Shown in pieces: positions 1 through 15,836 of a stretch of 64,000 nucleotides of DNA. The first letter of the stretch is position 1. The number at the start of each line of letters is the position of its first letter. The DNA comes from Hirudinaria manillensis. Taxonomy: Eukaryota > Annelida > Clitellata > Hirudinida > Hirudinidae. Location: NCBI GenBank assembly GCA_034509925.1, contig CM067533.1, positions 9,580,656 to 9,644,655 of the forward strand, in the 5' to 3' direction. The position numbers and the translations under genes are program-made. The notes under the pieces are model-generated. The model was given only the letters and a program-made list of their open reading frames with translations. It was not told the origin of the DNA and ran no database searches.

Positions 1-106
1 CCATTTACTGATTAATTGTTCAGAGGGCATTATGTTCCAGTTACCCTTTTATTTTAATAAAATGTTTCAACTTTTCAATCACGTTTCCTAATTGCAACCC
101 TTTCAG

Positions 107-695
107 GCCAACCAGTAAAAAAGCGATTCGAGCGTCTTTTTGAGATGTGCCTGTCGCACAAAGACGACCACGTCTTGACCTTCAACGACCTTCACTTTCT
201 CATGACCTACTTGGGGTCGGGGAATAGGTCGGAAGCCCGGGCTTTCGTAGAGTCCTTGAGGCAAGAAGCAGGGTAATTTATATCTTTCACCTTTCTGTCT
301 TTAATACTTGAATACTACCTGCTCTCCCATTGATGGCAAAATATTTGGAAAGGAATTCACATCAAAGAAGGTCCTTCGTCGTCAACAACGTTTCCATCCA
401 CAGACGATGTTGAAAGTTGCTGTTTGAACTCGTTCTTAATTTAACAACAGCTTTGTGATTTCTAAAGTCTTAAAATAATGGAATTTGTATTCATAAATGG
501 ACAGAAACTTTGGGGATCCAGTAAATGATTATTCCACCATCAATTCAAAGTTGGGGATTCCAATTTCCAATGCCATGTTGGCTTTCGATAAGGAAGAATA
601 CGAGGATGCAGTGAAACTCATGAAATCAATAAAGGATGATGTCTTTCAAATTGGAGGAAGTGATGCCCAAGTGAATCGCATTTATTTTATTTACC

Positions 696-731
<36 letters not shown>

Positions 732-1224
732 TCCAATATTAGCCAATTAATATTCAATTTTTTATTAAATATTACCTGAAAAGGCTTGTTTTGGGATGGC
801 ACATTTGATTGTGATGTTAAATTTAAAATCATAATTTAAAAAAAACAAGTTTATTGATATGTTTATTATCTCCTCAGAGGGATTTGTTTGATCAGCTGCT
901 GTTGAACGCAGCCATCTGTTCAAAGGACTCGGATCACCAGGAGATGGCCGGGTGAGTTGCATATGTGCGTGCGATGTCGATTTGAATATTCAATAACTAT
1001 TCCTCCACCGTCAATAACCACCTCGAAGTGTTTCAATATTTCCGGACAACTCTCGTCGTTTTGTTTTGTTTTGGACATTTTAAGCGATTAGAAATATTAT
1101 CGACTAATCAATAATTGCTATTATCAAGTAATTGATTTTTAGGAGTCTTCTTAAAAAGAGAAAAGAACAAAAGACCACATCACCACTTACTGATCGCCTG
1201 GCTGCAAAGCTTTTATTTGCTTAA
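107..1224 (+). CDS. TTC38-like gene, copy 1 (3' part only)
   Basis: These are the last four exons of a tetratricopeptide repeat protein 38 homologue; the 5' part lies left of the window. Exons are 107-272, 505-670, 878-951 and 1143-1224, ending in TAA. They encode in order a segment with MCLSHKDDH and LMTYLGSGNRSEA, one with LGIPISNAMLAF and IGGSDAQ, the RDLFDQLLLNAA block, and the tail LLKKRKEQKTTSPLTDRL. Each has a counterpart in the complete copy at 2033-5457, with identical intron phases (2, 0 and 2 between these exons). Splice sites are AG/GT throughout and the frame is continuous. TTC38 is a soluble TPR-superfamily protein whose biochemical role is not well defined. The copy looks intact in what can be seen. 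A polyadenylation signal AATAAA lies at 1346-1351. Confidence 0.8.
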
Positions 1225-1981
1225 CAAAGCAGATAAATTCAATTTATTCTGAAACTTTCCAAATATTTTACCTTCATCTCTAGAACAAGTCTATCATAAG
1301 GTCGATTCAACTCTCTATTTTAGTCATTCTATTTTAGATGCAATTAATAAAAATATAAAGTAGACTGTGATTTTGGATATCTGTTTGGTTATTTATAACT
1401 TTTAATCAACTGATGTTAGCTTTCAATAAGGGATCCTGTTGCTCTTGAAAAACAAAAGAACTCATCAGAACTTCAGATGTTTCATCCTTGTTATCATAGG
1501 ATCCAATCTATTTTTTTTTAGTTAAACATTGCATGTCAAAGTCTACCTCGTGCTCTTGATAGAAGACAAGATTCATTAAAATTTATAATAACAGCTAATT
1601 ACCTTAAAAATGTAAGGTTGTAAATCATTAAGACTGGATTTAGCTGCCCAATGACGAAAGAGTTTGATAAGCATTGCCTTGCCAGTCAAGCAAGTTATGA
1701 ATCATTTGTAAATTGGCTGTAATAATTATCGGGTAGTTAGTTACATGCCATTCCAAGATGGAACTATTCTCAGCTGTGTTCCTTATTATTAGCATCTCGA
1801 GTGTATGTGTACTGCTCCCTATCGTGCGTCTTATTTTAGTACCACGAGCCTTGTGGTGTAAAGTTTAAGTAAAACAAAGGTCCACATTTTCCATCCAAAA
1901 GTTTCATCCATGTTAGTAATAGTCAGGCAGACGTGGTTTTAACTGGTTTTTACGTCCAAAGGTCGACGTGAAAGGCCGGGG
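1225..1981. other. Intergenic spacer between the two TTC38-like genes
   Basis: AT-rich sequence with no supported exon. It holds the 3' UTR and AATAAA (1346-1351) of the first copy and the upstream region of the second. No repeat or mobile element was recognised. Confidence 0.5.
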
Positions 1982-1990
1982 TATTTAAAG
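1982..1990 (+). promoter_or_regulatory. TATA-box candidate for TTC38-like copy 2
   Basis: TATTTAAAG lies 43 bases before the start codon at 2033, in a locally GC-richer stretch. This spacing would put the transcription start near 2010-2015 with a short leader. It is a sequence match only. Confidence 0.45.
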
Positions 1991-2032
1991 CTATCGCTTT
2001 CGCTCAAGGCACAGACGGACATTAAACCAATC

Positions 2033-5457
<3,425 letters not shown>

Positions 5458-6455
5458 GGCTTAATTTCACTTAACAACAACAACAACACCATTTTGTTAT
5501 CCAGCCTAAAACGTATTATGCTTTTGCCAAAGAATTTTTGATTGACACCCTTCCACAAGTTTTAACCTAACTGGACCAAATTAACTATTAAGCAAATATT
5601 GGAGCACTCTACAATTGAGACCAATCCTTCAATTGGTATTATTTCTAAAGTATTATGTTATTACTAAAGTGAAATCCGCTACTGAAATGTTGCGTGAGAT
5701 TTATTTTTTGTTTGTAACCACAAATAATTAATACGGAGTTAGTATATGTTAGTGTTCAGGCCATAATTTATAGTTTATGGTGAATTTCAAATGTCAGCGA
5801 TTATTAGGGGATTTTTAGTTTGAAAGAAAACACATAAATAGAATGATCACAAATTCATTCCGACAGATGGTTTGAATCTAGCAATTTAAAAATTCCAACC
5901 TTTCGACTGAAAATCCAAACAAAGCGACATTTCTTCATCGTCTTCGCAGCATCATTCCTACAGCTTTCAACATGAGGTTAGTCCAGCTCGCTCCAATTCA
6001 GAATTTGGATTTTTCAAGTCACAAAAAAAAGATTATTTCCGTTTTCAAAATTTAAACCAGAGCTTAAACGTTAAGTAAAAAAGGTCTTTAAATGCAAATA
6101 AGATTGTTATATTTTCGTCTTGACCTAGCATAAAATTGTTAAAAGTTGTGATAAGAACCTGTAGCATGCAACAACATGTAATAATCTTTTTAAAGAAATA
6201 ACCCTAACCCTTGAAATACTGAATGAAATATAAAATAATAATTAACACCAATGGAGACGACAGACCAGTAGAACGACTAATGTCCTTAAATGGCTTTTCC
6301 GAGGCGTTGAATGGGATCCCATTTCCTAGTAATAGATAAACAGAAATCTATTTAGTCGTGATGTATCGATTCATTTTAAAATGTACATCTACATAAAGTC
6401 TTCCAGCAAAAATATCTCCATTGAGCATTCAACGATACTTCTGAATACTAACTAA
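5458..6455. other. Spacer between TTC38-like copy 2 and the Ig cluster
   Basis: This contains the 3' UTR of the TTC38-like gene and the downstream flank of Ig gene D, which converge here. An ATG followed directly by a splice-donor-like GTTAGT lies at 5972-5981 but no continuation exon was found. Nothing else is recognised. Confidence 0.4.
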
Positions 6456-6874
6456 CTAGTTAATTAACCAACCGTTGGTAACGACGTTCAGCTCAAATTG
6501 TTTGTTAGTGTTACACTTTCCACACATCCAAACGTGTGTTCCGCCATCTCTTTCAGTGCATTCTTTGAGAATGATGAAACTGTTGCTTGCATCCACAGCA
6601 TATCTAGAATGGATTTCATTCATCATACCATCCTTTAAAATGAATCCATTTGAAAATAGTTTCTTGAATCTGCAGTCAGCGAATTCCTCGGGGCAGCAAG
6701 GATATTTGAAGGAAACCTGACCACCGATTTTACATGTTATATTTTCGTCTTTAAAAAAAAAACAAATGAAATTAACGTCGATTTGCATTCATTAATGAAT
6801 TAAATTGAGCAATATTTGAACAATGTTTAATTTAACTATGTTTAAAGCTTTTATTTATCTTACTATTATTATTA

Positions 6875-6912
<38 letters not shown>

Positions 6913-7509
6913 TATTGCTTAGCCAACGGAAGAACAATTATATATTAATATATTAAATGGATTTGTTTATTTCATTACGACTCAATTACATTCTCTGATG
7001 GCACGAAAGCTTGTCTGGTACTTACTTTTGACTGGCCAGTTGGCTTTATCCAAAATAAAATGCTTCGTTGAGTTGGCCTTGCTGCACATCCAGAAATATT
7101 CTCCAAAATCTTTTTCTTGACAATCTGTCAGCGTGACTCTAGTTCTACTTTCATCGATTTCAAATCGTTCTTGGACAGTCAGAAGACCATTACGCACGAT
7201 GTAATTTTTTGGATGTTTCAAGAAAGTAAAGGAATCGAATTCTTCAGGACAAGGACTATAAAACCTGATATCATATCCAAGAATGCATTTCAAACGTTCA
7301 GAAACGCCTGTAAGTTATGCAGATGAAACAACAGATAAAGTATTGGATGTAAATAAATTATTATTATTATTTTCTATTCTATCCACCAGCAAATCAGTTC
7401 TTGAGAAAATATTACCTCGTTCTAAACAAGTGATTATTAAAAGCAGTAAAACAGTTCTATGTTGATGAATTTTAAGGCGATTTGTTAACGCTTCAAACCT
7501 GGTCTCCAT
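6456..7509 (-). CDS. Secreted protein with two cysteine-rich Ig V-type domains (gene D)
   Basis: Three minus-strand exons: 7509-7416 (signal), 7307-7026 (Ig1) and 6748-6456 (Ig2, ending in TAG). The phases (1, 1) join to 222 aa. Exon 1 encodes a basic N-terminus and the hydrophobic core TVLLLLIITCLERG, a signal peptide, and ends at a GTAATA donor. Ig1 has LKCILGYDIRF, CPEEF and the terminal motif DFGEYFWMC. Ig2 has ITCKIGGQVSF, PCCPEEFADCRFKKLF and DGGTHVWMCGKCN. These fit a V-type Ig fold: first cysteine, C-x-F/Y core, then D-x-G-x-Y-x-W-x-C. There is no membrane anchor after Ig2, so the product is probably secreted. It is the most divergent of the four minus-strand two-domain genes. Pairing of the exons is inferred from phase and order; no transcript supports it. 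Confidence 0.65.
6861..6917. repeat. (TTA)n microsatellite in intron 2 of gene D
   Basis: About 57 bases of TTA/ATT trinucleotide repeat with two interruptions. Confidence 0.9.
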
Positions 7510-7594
7510 TTGAGAAACAAAGAAATTTCAAGAAATCATGGATACGCCCATGACCGTTTTGTTCGAATCGCGAATAACCGTGGAAAACCCCACT

Positions 7595-7607
7595 TAAATA
7601 TATTTGC
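7595..7607 (-). promoter_or_regulatory. TATA-like element upstream of gene D
   Basis: On the minus strand this reads AAATATATTTAAG, about 90 bases before the start codon at 7509. It is plausible as a core promoter but is only a sequence match in AT-rich DNA. Confidence 0.3.
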
Positions 7608-9012
7608 TTTCGGAAGCAGCTGTTTCGGAGTATGAATGAGATGGCGCTATTTAAGTGAGCTACAAAAAAAGAAAGAATCTGAAATTAGGACGAATAAATT
7701 GTTTTGCATTTCATCGCGGAACATATACATCGGATTAAAGTTCTATTGACAGAAAGTCATTTTAAAGCAAAGTCTAAAAGTCAGACGAATACAAAACTTT
7801 GCAATATAGCAAAGATGGCACTCATGTATCGATTATTGGGAATGAGTCAAGAGTCAGAAACAGGTACATCATCGTCATCGTCATCATCACTCACTCAAAG
7901 GAGTTGAGTCATTCATTCAACAAATTGATCTCCACTCCCAATAACATCACCACTAGTTTGCTGTATTTTCATTGAAATACAATAACAAAATCCTAATCAA
8001 CATTTGTAACAGAAAAGAATTGCTTCTGCCAAAACAAATGCTTTATTATGAAATTCCGCCATGATAACGCAAAATTCCTAGCATTGTGATCGAGATGGTT
8101 GTTTGGATTTTTTTTTATGTCACGGAAATTACATTAAACATTTTTAAGTCTGATCTTCTAAAATATGTGATTATAATTAGTAATTTATTGAATAAATAAT
8201 TATTTATTCAGAGTTTAGATTAGAAATATTTTAGGTACTAAATTCTGGAAGTTATAATAATTCTTCAATGACCAGTTCTCAATAAAAACAAAGAATCTAT
8301 ATTTGGAAACAAATTTCATAATCATCTGAAATAATAAAATACAGTAAAGCCTGCTTATAGGGACATGTAGATTTTGCAACAAACAAGTGTCCCTATGGGG
8401 AGGTTGTCCAAATGTGAAACTAAAATAAAATCGATTCCTAGAAAAAAGGCCCCTTAAGGACTAAAGTTGTTACCCTATTCTCAGGTGCCCCAATTCGCAG
8501 GTTTTTCTGTATAAAAACTGACTCCGCACATTGCAAAATTGTATTTATTTGCGTTGTGTTCATAAACAGCATATAGCTGTGTCCCAATATTTATACATCC
8601 CTCTTAACGTATAAAATGTTTACTTCAAATTGAAAGACAAATTTCCATAGCATTTATTTACAACTATTTAATGTTATAAAATATTTTCATTAAAAGCATA
8701 TTTTTAAAAAAAATTACCATTCGAAATGTGAATTTAGTAAAAAATTTTTATAGAATTAATTTGTCGAATTTTCCAATTGCGTTGATTTCACAGATCAATA
8801 AGTAAATTTAAAAAAAAAACAAACAACGGAATGAAAGAAAATGACATTATTAGTTATTTATTTTAATTATTATTCTAAGTGTCAATCGCTCCCATCCCCC
8901 AAAATTGTAAGAAAACATAGACCAATGCCAAACATAACTCATAGTAATCGAAATCCTGACAAATTATAAAAATAATTATTCAACAAACTGAAACATTTTC
9001 AACACAACATTT
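7608..9012. other. Spacer between Ig genes D and A
   Basis: Non-coding, AT-rich. The part from about 8100 to 9012 is homologous to 11200-11980 downstream of gene B, marking a segmental duplication. It contains a small pogo/Tigger-like element at 8342-8509. A short open frame at 7704-7907 is not supported by anything else. Confidence 0.5.
8342..8509. mobile_element. Small pogo/Tigger-like MITE
   Basis: 168 bp bounded by imperfect terminal inverted repeats: CAGTAAAGCCTGC at the left and GCAGGTTTTTCTG at the right (11 of 13 positions pair). The element is flanked by TA on both sides (8340-8341 and 8510-8511), the target duplication expected of Tc1/mariner-pogo transposons. There is no transposase, so it is non-autonomous. 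The paralogous sequence beside gene B, around 11390-11410, lacks it, which supports a discrete insertion after the duplication. Confidence 0.65.
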
Positions 9013-10001
9013 TTAAAGCAAACCTGCAACAATCTGTAGTGCATGAATTTCCACAAGAAAGTGTTTTCTGATGTTACACTTTTGGCAGGTCCAAACATAT
9101 TCACCTTCATCATCCTCTGTGCATTGTTTCAGAATCACTCCAGTCTTGTGTTCATTAAATTCATATTTTGAATTTATACTCAACAACCCTCTACGTACTA
9201 TGTTTTTGTTTTCATCCAATTTATCGAATCTGCAGAACTCCAATTCTTCAGCACAACACGGACATGAAAAGGAGAGTTCACTTGCAATGGAACATTTCAA
9301 CAGTTCGACTTCTTGAGAGAGAAAAATTAAGCCTGTATAACATTTATGCCTCTGTAATTAGTTCAAGGACTTTATAATTATTCTGACATATTATAACTTC
9401 AATTTGAAAGTGACATTTATATGAGCATTCTTTTTTCCCATGCAAAAGCAATAATGATTTATAACCTTTTTTAATGTTCAGGTGAAACTGCCTGTTAACA
9501 TTACACCTCCCACACATCCAAACATACGTTCCTTCATCATCTTCATTACATTCTTTCAATGTGATGTAAGTCTTGTTTTCATCCATCTCAAATCTATTAG
9601 TACTGTTTATTGCATTATCACGTACAATATATCCTTCTGTGAACAATTTCTTGAATCTGCAATCTTCAAATTCTTCAGGACAACAAGGACATTCAAAGCT
9701 GACTTGATTGCCCATTATGCATTCAATGGTGTTTCCACCTAAAAAGGTCAAAATTAATTCTATCATAGCCAAGTCATTGATGAGAAATCTGATTTAATTC
9801 TATTTCAACATATTATAATAGCATGTCTATTATTGTTATAAATTAATTTATTTATAAATTAGTCATTGAATTGAATTAGCAATGACTCTTATATCTGATT
9901 TGTCAATGACAATGACTTGAATAAATATATGAAAGTGTCTTGCCTAAGACCATTATGGACAACCCAAGCAGGAAGACCACAGGCAATCCACTTCCTGGCA
10001 T
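9013..10001 (-). CDS. Secreted protein with two cysteine-rich Ig V-type domains (gene A)
   Basis: Minus-strand exons: 10001-9944 (signal), 9738-9466 (Ig1) and 9308-9013 (Ig2, stop TAA). The phases (1, 1) give 208 aa. The signal exon encodes MPGSGLPVVFLLGLSIMVL and ends at TTAG/GCAAGA, a GC-type donor shared with genes B and C. Ig1 carries IECIMGNQVSFEC, PCCPEEFEDCRFKKLF and DEGTYVWMCGRC. Ig2 carries LLKCSIASELSFSC, PCCAEELEFCRF and DEGEYVWTCQKC. Each domain has about eight cysteines. The protein ends shortly after Ig2 with HALQIVAGLL, too short for a membrane anchor; alternatively a donor at GCAG/GTTTGC could lead to an unseen exon. Closest relatives are genes B (11981-15522) and C (17727-19953). 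In-frame sequence just upstream of Ig1 could also start MAMIELILTFLGG, an alternative leader. Confidence 0.7.
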
Positions 10002-10272
10002 GTAACACTTGTCCTGCCAATCAATAGACGTGCTTAAGTGGAAGAGATCGGGTTTTTGAGATTAAATTAAATTTGCGAACAATTGCTAGTTTCTGATTGT
10101 TGTAACATATATCTTCAAGTTTCAGAATGAAATTTTAAATCTAAGTAAAAAATTATAAGTTTCCTGCAGTTCAATGACTCTTTCACAGTTCAACGCCCTT
10201 CTTCCAAAAACGGATTCTGTTAAAAAAAAACCTGCAATTTAAGTCCGTTTAAAACTCACTGGTGCTATGCAT

Positions 10273-10284
10273 GAATATATAGCC
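10273..10284 (-). promoter_or_regulatory. TATA-box candidate for gene A
   Basis: On the minus strand GGCTATATATTC lies about 275 bases before the gene A start codon. The GTGGCTATATA context is repeated at gene B (15837-15847). Equivalent spacing at genes A, B and C supports a duplicated core promoter, perhaps with a 5' UTR intron. Confidence 0.45.
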
Positions 10285-11980
10285 ACATCGGCTATGGTTA
10301 TGGCAATCGTTCCGTAAATTCCGAGGTTTAAAATATGATAAATTCTTAGTCACAGCCCGGGCATCAGCTTAGCTAAGATGACATTTAGTTTTAAAATTCT
10401 GACTGAATTAGTCGTTGGTGAAGCAAGCATGACTTCAGTAAAAACTGAGTTGCTACTTTTGCTCGCTTTGAGAGAGAAACGAAATTCTGCTGTACCTTCA
10501 TCGCTAAAAACGACGAGAATCTTTAACGTGCATCGAATTTAAATTCCATATTTAAAATCTACAGAAAATTTCCTTAAAGAAAATATATGATTCGCTACTT
10601 TAATAATACTCTTTTTTTTTTAATGAGCACACTATTCAATCTTTTTGACCGCCTTCAGGAACGGAGAGAGCCAAAAGCAAAATTCTTTTTTTATCTGATA
10701 GATAACGATCACAGAAATGACGTGATATAATGAAAGAGATATCTTTAACGGGAAATTTAGTACTTATGTGATCGATGCTCAAAGGCGATTTGCAGAAGAA
10801 GCGAAGCGCGTTAAAATACCTCTCAGAAAATGTAAAACACAACGGTTCGAGGCGCTCTATAACCTTATTATAAATGCACATTAAATTTTCAGATCTCTTT
10901 CCACCGCTTGGCGATATTTCCATTTGTCACACTGGTTTGTATCAAAAATTGATTCTAATATTTCGGTAGAACATTCAAAAACCTTTAAAAAAATCTAACA
11001 CAATTGTGGCGGACCGGTACAAGAAGCTCCGTAATGGTTTTAAAACTGTCCCCTACTCACATCTCCTCTTTCCATCGTTTGGAGCGCTTTCTTCATGTCC
11101 CTCTAATTTGTGCCAACTTACTATTTTTACACTTCAATAGCTGCCTAAAAGGCCTTTCAAAAATCTATAAAACAATTGTATCACATCGTGATAATTATGG
11201 CTGTTTGGACTTTTTTATGAAACACTTGAAATAACATTAACCATTTTTTAGTCTGATCTTGTAAAATGTGTAAACGTGTGTAATATAATTAATAATTGAT
11301 TAAATAATTATTCGTTCACAATTTAAGTTATAAATATTTTAGATATTAATTTCTGTTAGTTATATTAATTCTTAAATGATCAGTTCTCAACAAAAATTTT
11401 TATTTATTTGCGTTGTGTTCATGAGTATAGCTGTATGTCCCAATATTTATATATCCCTCGTATAAAATTGAAAGACAACTTTCGATAGCATTCATTGAGG
11501 ACATCTAATATTATAAAATGTACTCATTAAAAGTATATTTATAAAAAAAATTAACATGGAAGTATGAATTAGTAAATTTTTTTTTTTACATAATTAGTTT
11601 GTTGAATTTTCCATTTGCATTGTTTTCACTGATTAAATAAAAATAAGTAATTTAAAAAAAATAACGGAATGGAGGGTAAGACACAGGAAACTTTACCCAG
11701 AACTTGAGTCCCACAAGACTTGCCTTGAAAAGCTTCCTGTCCTAAATTAGATTTAAAAAAAAATAAGTCCAGTTGACATAAATCCCACCCCTTAAGCCAG
11801 ATTAAACTGGGATGTCTTTTAGAAATCATTTCTAAGAAAATGACATTATTAGTTATTTATTTTAAATATTATTCTAAGTAAAAGTCAATCGCTCCCCTCC
11901 CCCAAAATTGTAAGAAAACATAGACCAATGCCAAACATAACTCATAGTAATCGAAATCCTGACATTTCTATAAAAAATAA
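10285..11980. other. Spacer between Ig genes A and B
   Basis: No supported exon. About 11200-11980 is the 3' flank of gene B and matches 8100-9012 beside gene A. Positions 11661-11760 are nearly identical to 17371-17465 beside gene C. Short open frames at 10636-10923 and 11004-11234 have no domain or splice support. Confidence 0.5.
11661..11760. repeat. Duplicated 3'-flank module shared by genes B and C
   Basis: About 100 bp around AACTTGAGTCCCACAAGACT is repeated at 17371-17465 with few differences, in the same position relative to the Ig2 exon. It marks the shared origin of genes B and C and seems absent from the gene A flank. Confidence 0.7.
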
Positions 11981-14900
11981 TTATTCAACAAACTGAAACA
12001 TTTTCCACACAACGTACAGCAAACCTGCAACAATCTGTAGTGCATGAATTTCCACAAGGAAGTGTTTTCTGACATTACACTTTTGGCAGGTCCAAACATA
12101 TTCACCAGCATCATCCTCGGTGCATTGTTTCAGAATCACTCCAGTCTTGTGTTCATTAAATTCATATTTTGAATTTATATTCAACAACCCTCTACGTACA
12201 ATATCTTTGTTTTCATCCAATTTATCGAATCTGCAGGACTCCAATCCTTCAGCACAACAAGGACATGAAAACGAGAGTTCACTTGCATTGGAACATTTCA
12301 ACAGATCGACTTTTTGGGGGAAAAAATTAAATCTCTCCATAATGATGATGATGATCTCTATAGTTAGTTCAAAGGCTCAGATAATTATTCTGACATTTTT
12401 ATATAAAACTAAGATAAACTTACATCCACATTTAAGATTTCAATTTAAAAGTGGTAATTATCTGCTCATTCCTTTTTAATGTAAAAGCAATAATGATTTA
12501 TAACCTTTTTTAATGTACAGGTCAAACTGCCTGTTAACATTACACCTTCCACACATCCAAAGATATGCCCCTCCATCACCTTCATTGCAATCTTTCAATG
12601 TGATGTGAGTCTTGTTTTCATCCATTTCAAATCTATTAGTACGGTTTATTGCATTATCACGCACAATATACCCTCCTGCGAACAACTTCTTGAATCTGCA
12701 ATCTTCTAATTCTTCAGGACAGCAAGGGCATTCAAAGCTGACCTGTTTGCCCATTATGCATTCAATGGATCTTCCCACTAAAACAGTCAAAATAATAACT
12801 ATTGTAAATTCTACCATAGCCAATCTTGATGATAAACTTAATTTAATCTTATCACAATTAACACAATTCAAACAACAATTTGATTTTGAGAATCACCAAA
12901 TTAAAATAAAACCAATTGGTTAATTTCTTTGAGTCAAAGGATACTTTAATTTCTATATTTTTTAAAAACCCCTGATTGAATTAAAGATAAAATAAATTTT
13001 AGCCTAATGTCTGTTTCAGATTTAATTTTCTCTAATTCGTCTCACAAATCAAAGAATTTTTGAGCATTCTGAATCTTCCACTTCTTATTTTTTCTTGAGA
13101 CAATGTTTTTCATCCTTTAAACTACCCATTTGAAAGTTCTGGAATCTTTGGACATAGTTGCAAGTAAGTTTTTCAAGTTCCAGCCAGTGCCTTTTCTGCA
13201 ACTAAGTGTCTACTTTGCTACTGATTTCTGTGTGACCAGATGTTTATATTTGGAAAGAGAAAGATCTCTTAATGGAAAATTAATCAAATATTAATTAAGA
13301 TAAGTTCCTTGCATGGAAGAGCAGTCCTGAAATCTCCTGATGCAATAACAACCTAATTTAACTACAACCACACCTAAACACCAACTACCTCACTACCATC
13401 GAGTCCCCAGAAACTAAAACTGCATGCGACATAATGGAGGAAGACTATTTTTGACATCATCACTCAAATGAATGCATGGAGCTATGCTTGCTCTGATGTT
13501 TTGAGAGAAACTAAGGGGGTGCAACCAATCTGGATCACCACCAATTTCCTGAAATTTGTTATTTATTCGTTCATCGACTATTTAGGAAATAAAATCATCA
13601 AAATACTGTTTACCTCCTGGAGATCGTTCTAGGCTTAAAAACTAGTCCGGATCAAAGTCTGTCAAATAACAAAATTTACGTAATCAGGATTTAGCTTTCT
13701 CATTGTTAAGCCATTAAATTTCGAAATCTTTAATAAGCTAATTGGCTAACCATTTCGGTCACCAGTTTCAGATTATGTTGAGGGAAGTTTCCTCAAAAGA
13801 ACGCAGGTTTAAAAAAAAAATAATAATTTTTTGAATCTTCCTATTAAAATTAGACTAAAGGTAATTATTAATCAATTGCTTCTGCAAGAACGAGTGGCGC
13901 GTGAGCTAAAAATCGGACCAATGAATTAATGTGAAAAAGCTTATACATGCGGATAAAGCTTGATTGGCTGATCTGTAATTGGCTGCATATTGAGCAGTTC
14001 AAGTTATAACCTCAAATTGCGTCGCGAAAACGATTTTATTAGTATAAATGAAAATAAATAAATGTAACAAATTAAAGTGAAACGTAACAATTATAAATAA
14101 ATAGTAAATAAATTCAAACCTATTTCATGGCAAAAAATCCTTAAGAAATTGTCAACTAAGGTATCAACCCTAAACACATCGGATTCCCAGTTCAAATTCT
14201 AGAATTGTTTTCATAAAAGTTGTCGTGAAAACAGGCTGGTTTTATGTCTTCTTATGAATGCTTTGTGTTGGATGTTGATTCACATGCACTGACCTACTGC
14301 GTTTTACGTTGATGTTCTAGATAAAGGACTTATGTTGATAAATTTTTGCTAGATCAATAATTACAGCATCTAGAGTAGTAAGCTGTAGTTGCGTTGGTTT
14401 CTTCCGTTCGATTTTTTAAAAATTTCCATTTCTATAGCAACAAGAACGGTGAACCGACAGTAGTTAAATGTTAAAGTACATAAAATCAAGGTAATGTTCC
14501 TAATATAGATCTGCAAGGGCCGAATTTTTCTGCCCATCCCTGCCCGCCACAGATTTATCACGCACACCGGGCCAGGTCCGCTAAATCTGTAAAATAGGTA
14601 AGAGCCCGCCACTTTACCGTTTTAAAAACCTGTACGCACAGCCCTACTCGAAGTATGCATCCATTTCATAGAAGATCTTAATAATCACACTATATAAGCT
14701 TAATATGCAATATCATGTTTAATAAATCTATTATTACCTCACTACAACATTATTGGATCTAACCGGATTGTTATACATTGTATAAAAATAAAGTATGATA
14801 AATATATGTTAAGAACATAACGGCCCATCAAATCCCGCTTCAAAGCATTGAAAGCCGGCCCAGCCATTTGTCTTAAATCGACTATCCCGGCCCTCACGTT

Positions 14901-15522
14901 TGTTTGAGGCCTGTGGCCGGGTCGGCCCTTGCGGGTCTCTTGTTCCCTCGTTCAATGGGATATGAAGTTCGTAGTTTTACGTACTTTACGAAATATTCGG
15001 CAACGTGCAGTAGCCATACTTTGTCCTTTGTCACTCATATCCTCGTATGTTGAAGTCAAGAGGTTGGCTCTTTACACTATTTTCCACTCTTCCCTTTATT
15101 TTCCGTCCACTCTTCTAGGAATCTTGGTGATCCGGTTATTTGTTATTCCTTCAATCTCCTCAGACAGGTTATCTTTGGTTACAACTTTGAAGGCCTTTGA
15201 AGATTGTATATTGTTTAGATAGGTAAAACTATCCGTTCATACAGAATAAATGAATTAATTTAAAAACGACAAGGAAGACCTAAGCTAATATGGCTAAAGA
15301 ATGTGGTAGTAAAGCTGCTGGGAGTTATTACATAGATTTCAGTCTTGTTAACCAAAGTAAACAAAAACCACTTCTTACAATCAACGACTTTTATTTCTGA
15401 TTTGTCAATGACATTGAATTAAATAAATACTTATTTATTACATAAACATATGCAAGTTTCTTGCCTAAGGTTTCGATGATCATCCCCAGCAGAAAGACCG
15501 CACACAATCCAGTCCTTGGCAT
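11981..15522 (-). CDS. Secreted protein with two cysteine-rich Ig V-type domains (gene B)
   Basis: Minus-strand exons: 15522-15465 (signal), 12777-12505 (Ig1) and 12309-11981 (Ig2, stop). The phases (1, 1) give 219 aa. The signal exon encodes MPRTGLCAVFLLGMIIETL and ends at TTAG/GCAAGA. Ig1 has SIECIMGKQVSFEC, PCCPEELEDCRFKKLF and GDGGAYLWMCGRC; Ig2 has LLKCSNASELSFSC, PCCAEGLESCRF and DDAGEYVWTCQKC. The C-terminus extends past HALQIVAGLL with YVVWKMFQFVE because the stop used in genes A and C is a sense codon here. Intron 1 is about 2.7 kb, longer than in A and C, partly because of a hAT-like element at 14513-14932. An alternative start inside intron 1, MVEFTIVIILTVLVG, would also give a hydrophobic leader. 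Confidence 0.68.
14513..14932. mobile_element. hAT-like non-autonomous element candidate
   Basis: A GC-richer 420 bp block with a perfect 11-bp inverted repeat at its ends: GCAAGGGCCGA at 14513-14523 and TCGGCCCTTGC at 14922-14932. Several GGGCCGG-type motifs lie inside. The CARGGGCC-like ends recall hAT termini. A clear 8-bp target duplication is not visible and there is no transposase frame, so the assignment is tentative. It lies in the long first intron of gene B. Confidence 0.4.
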
Positions 15523-15836
15523 GTAGCGTTTGTTCTTCCGAGCGATAGACGTGCATGAATAGAAGGGATCGAGAGTTTGAGATTAAATTAAATTTTCGAA
15601 CAACCGTGCAATCTTCAACATAAAAAGATGAAACTGTTTTATGCTAATTTCAAAATATTGTAAAAAAAATATTATAAATTTCAGAGTGAAGCTTGAAATA
15701 TAAATAACAAATTTGTAAAGTTTTCTTAATATGCATTTTTGAGTAACCTTTGCTTTTCGATGCTTTCTTTTTTGCAAACGAATTCGGCTAAAACACCCGC
15801 GACCTGAATCTATTTAAACTTCGCTGGCAACCTAGG

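Noticed and set aside
5972-5981. ATG followed by a splice-donor-like GTTAGT
   Set aside because: No downstream exon in phase was found, so no gene can be supported.
12120-12479. Plus-strand frames of 80-119 residues opposite the Ig exons (also at 9071, 9482, 12612, 18378, 25113 and 28004)
   Set aside because: They are antisense shadows of the minus- and plus-strand Ig exons.
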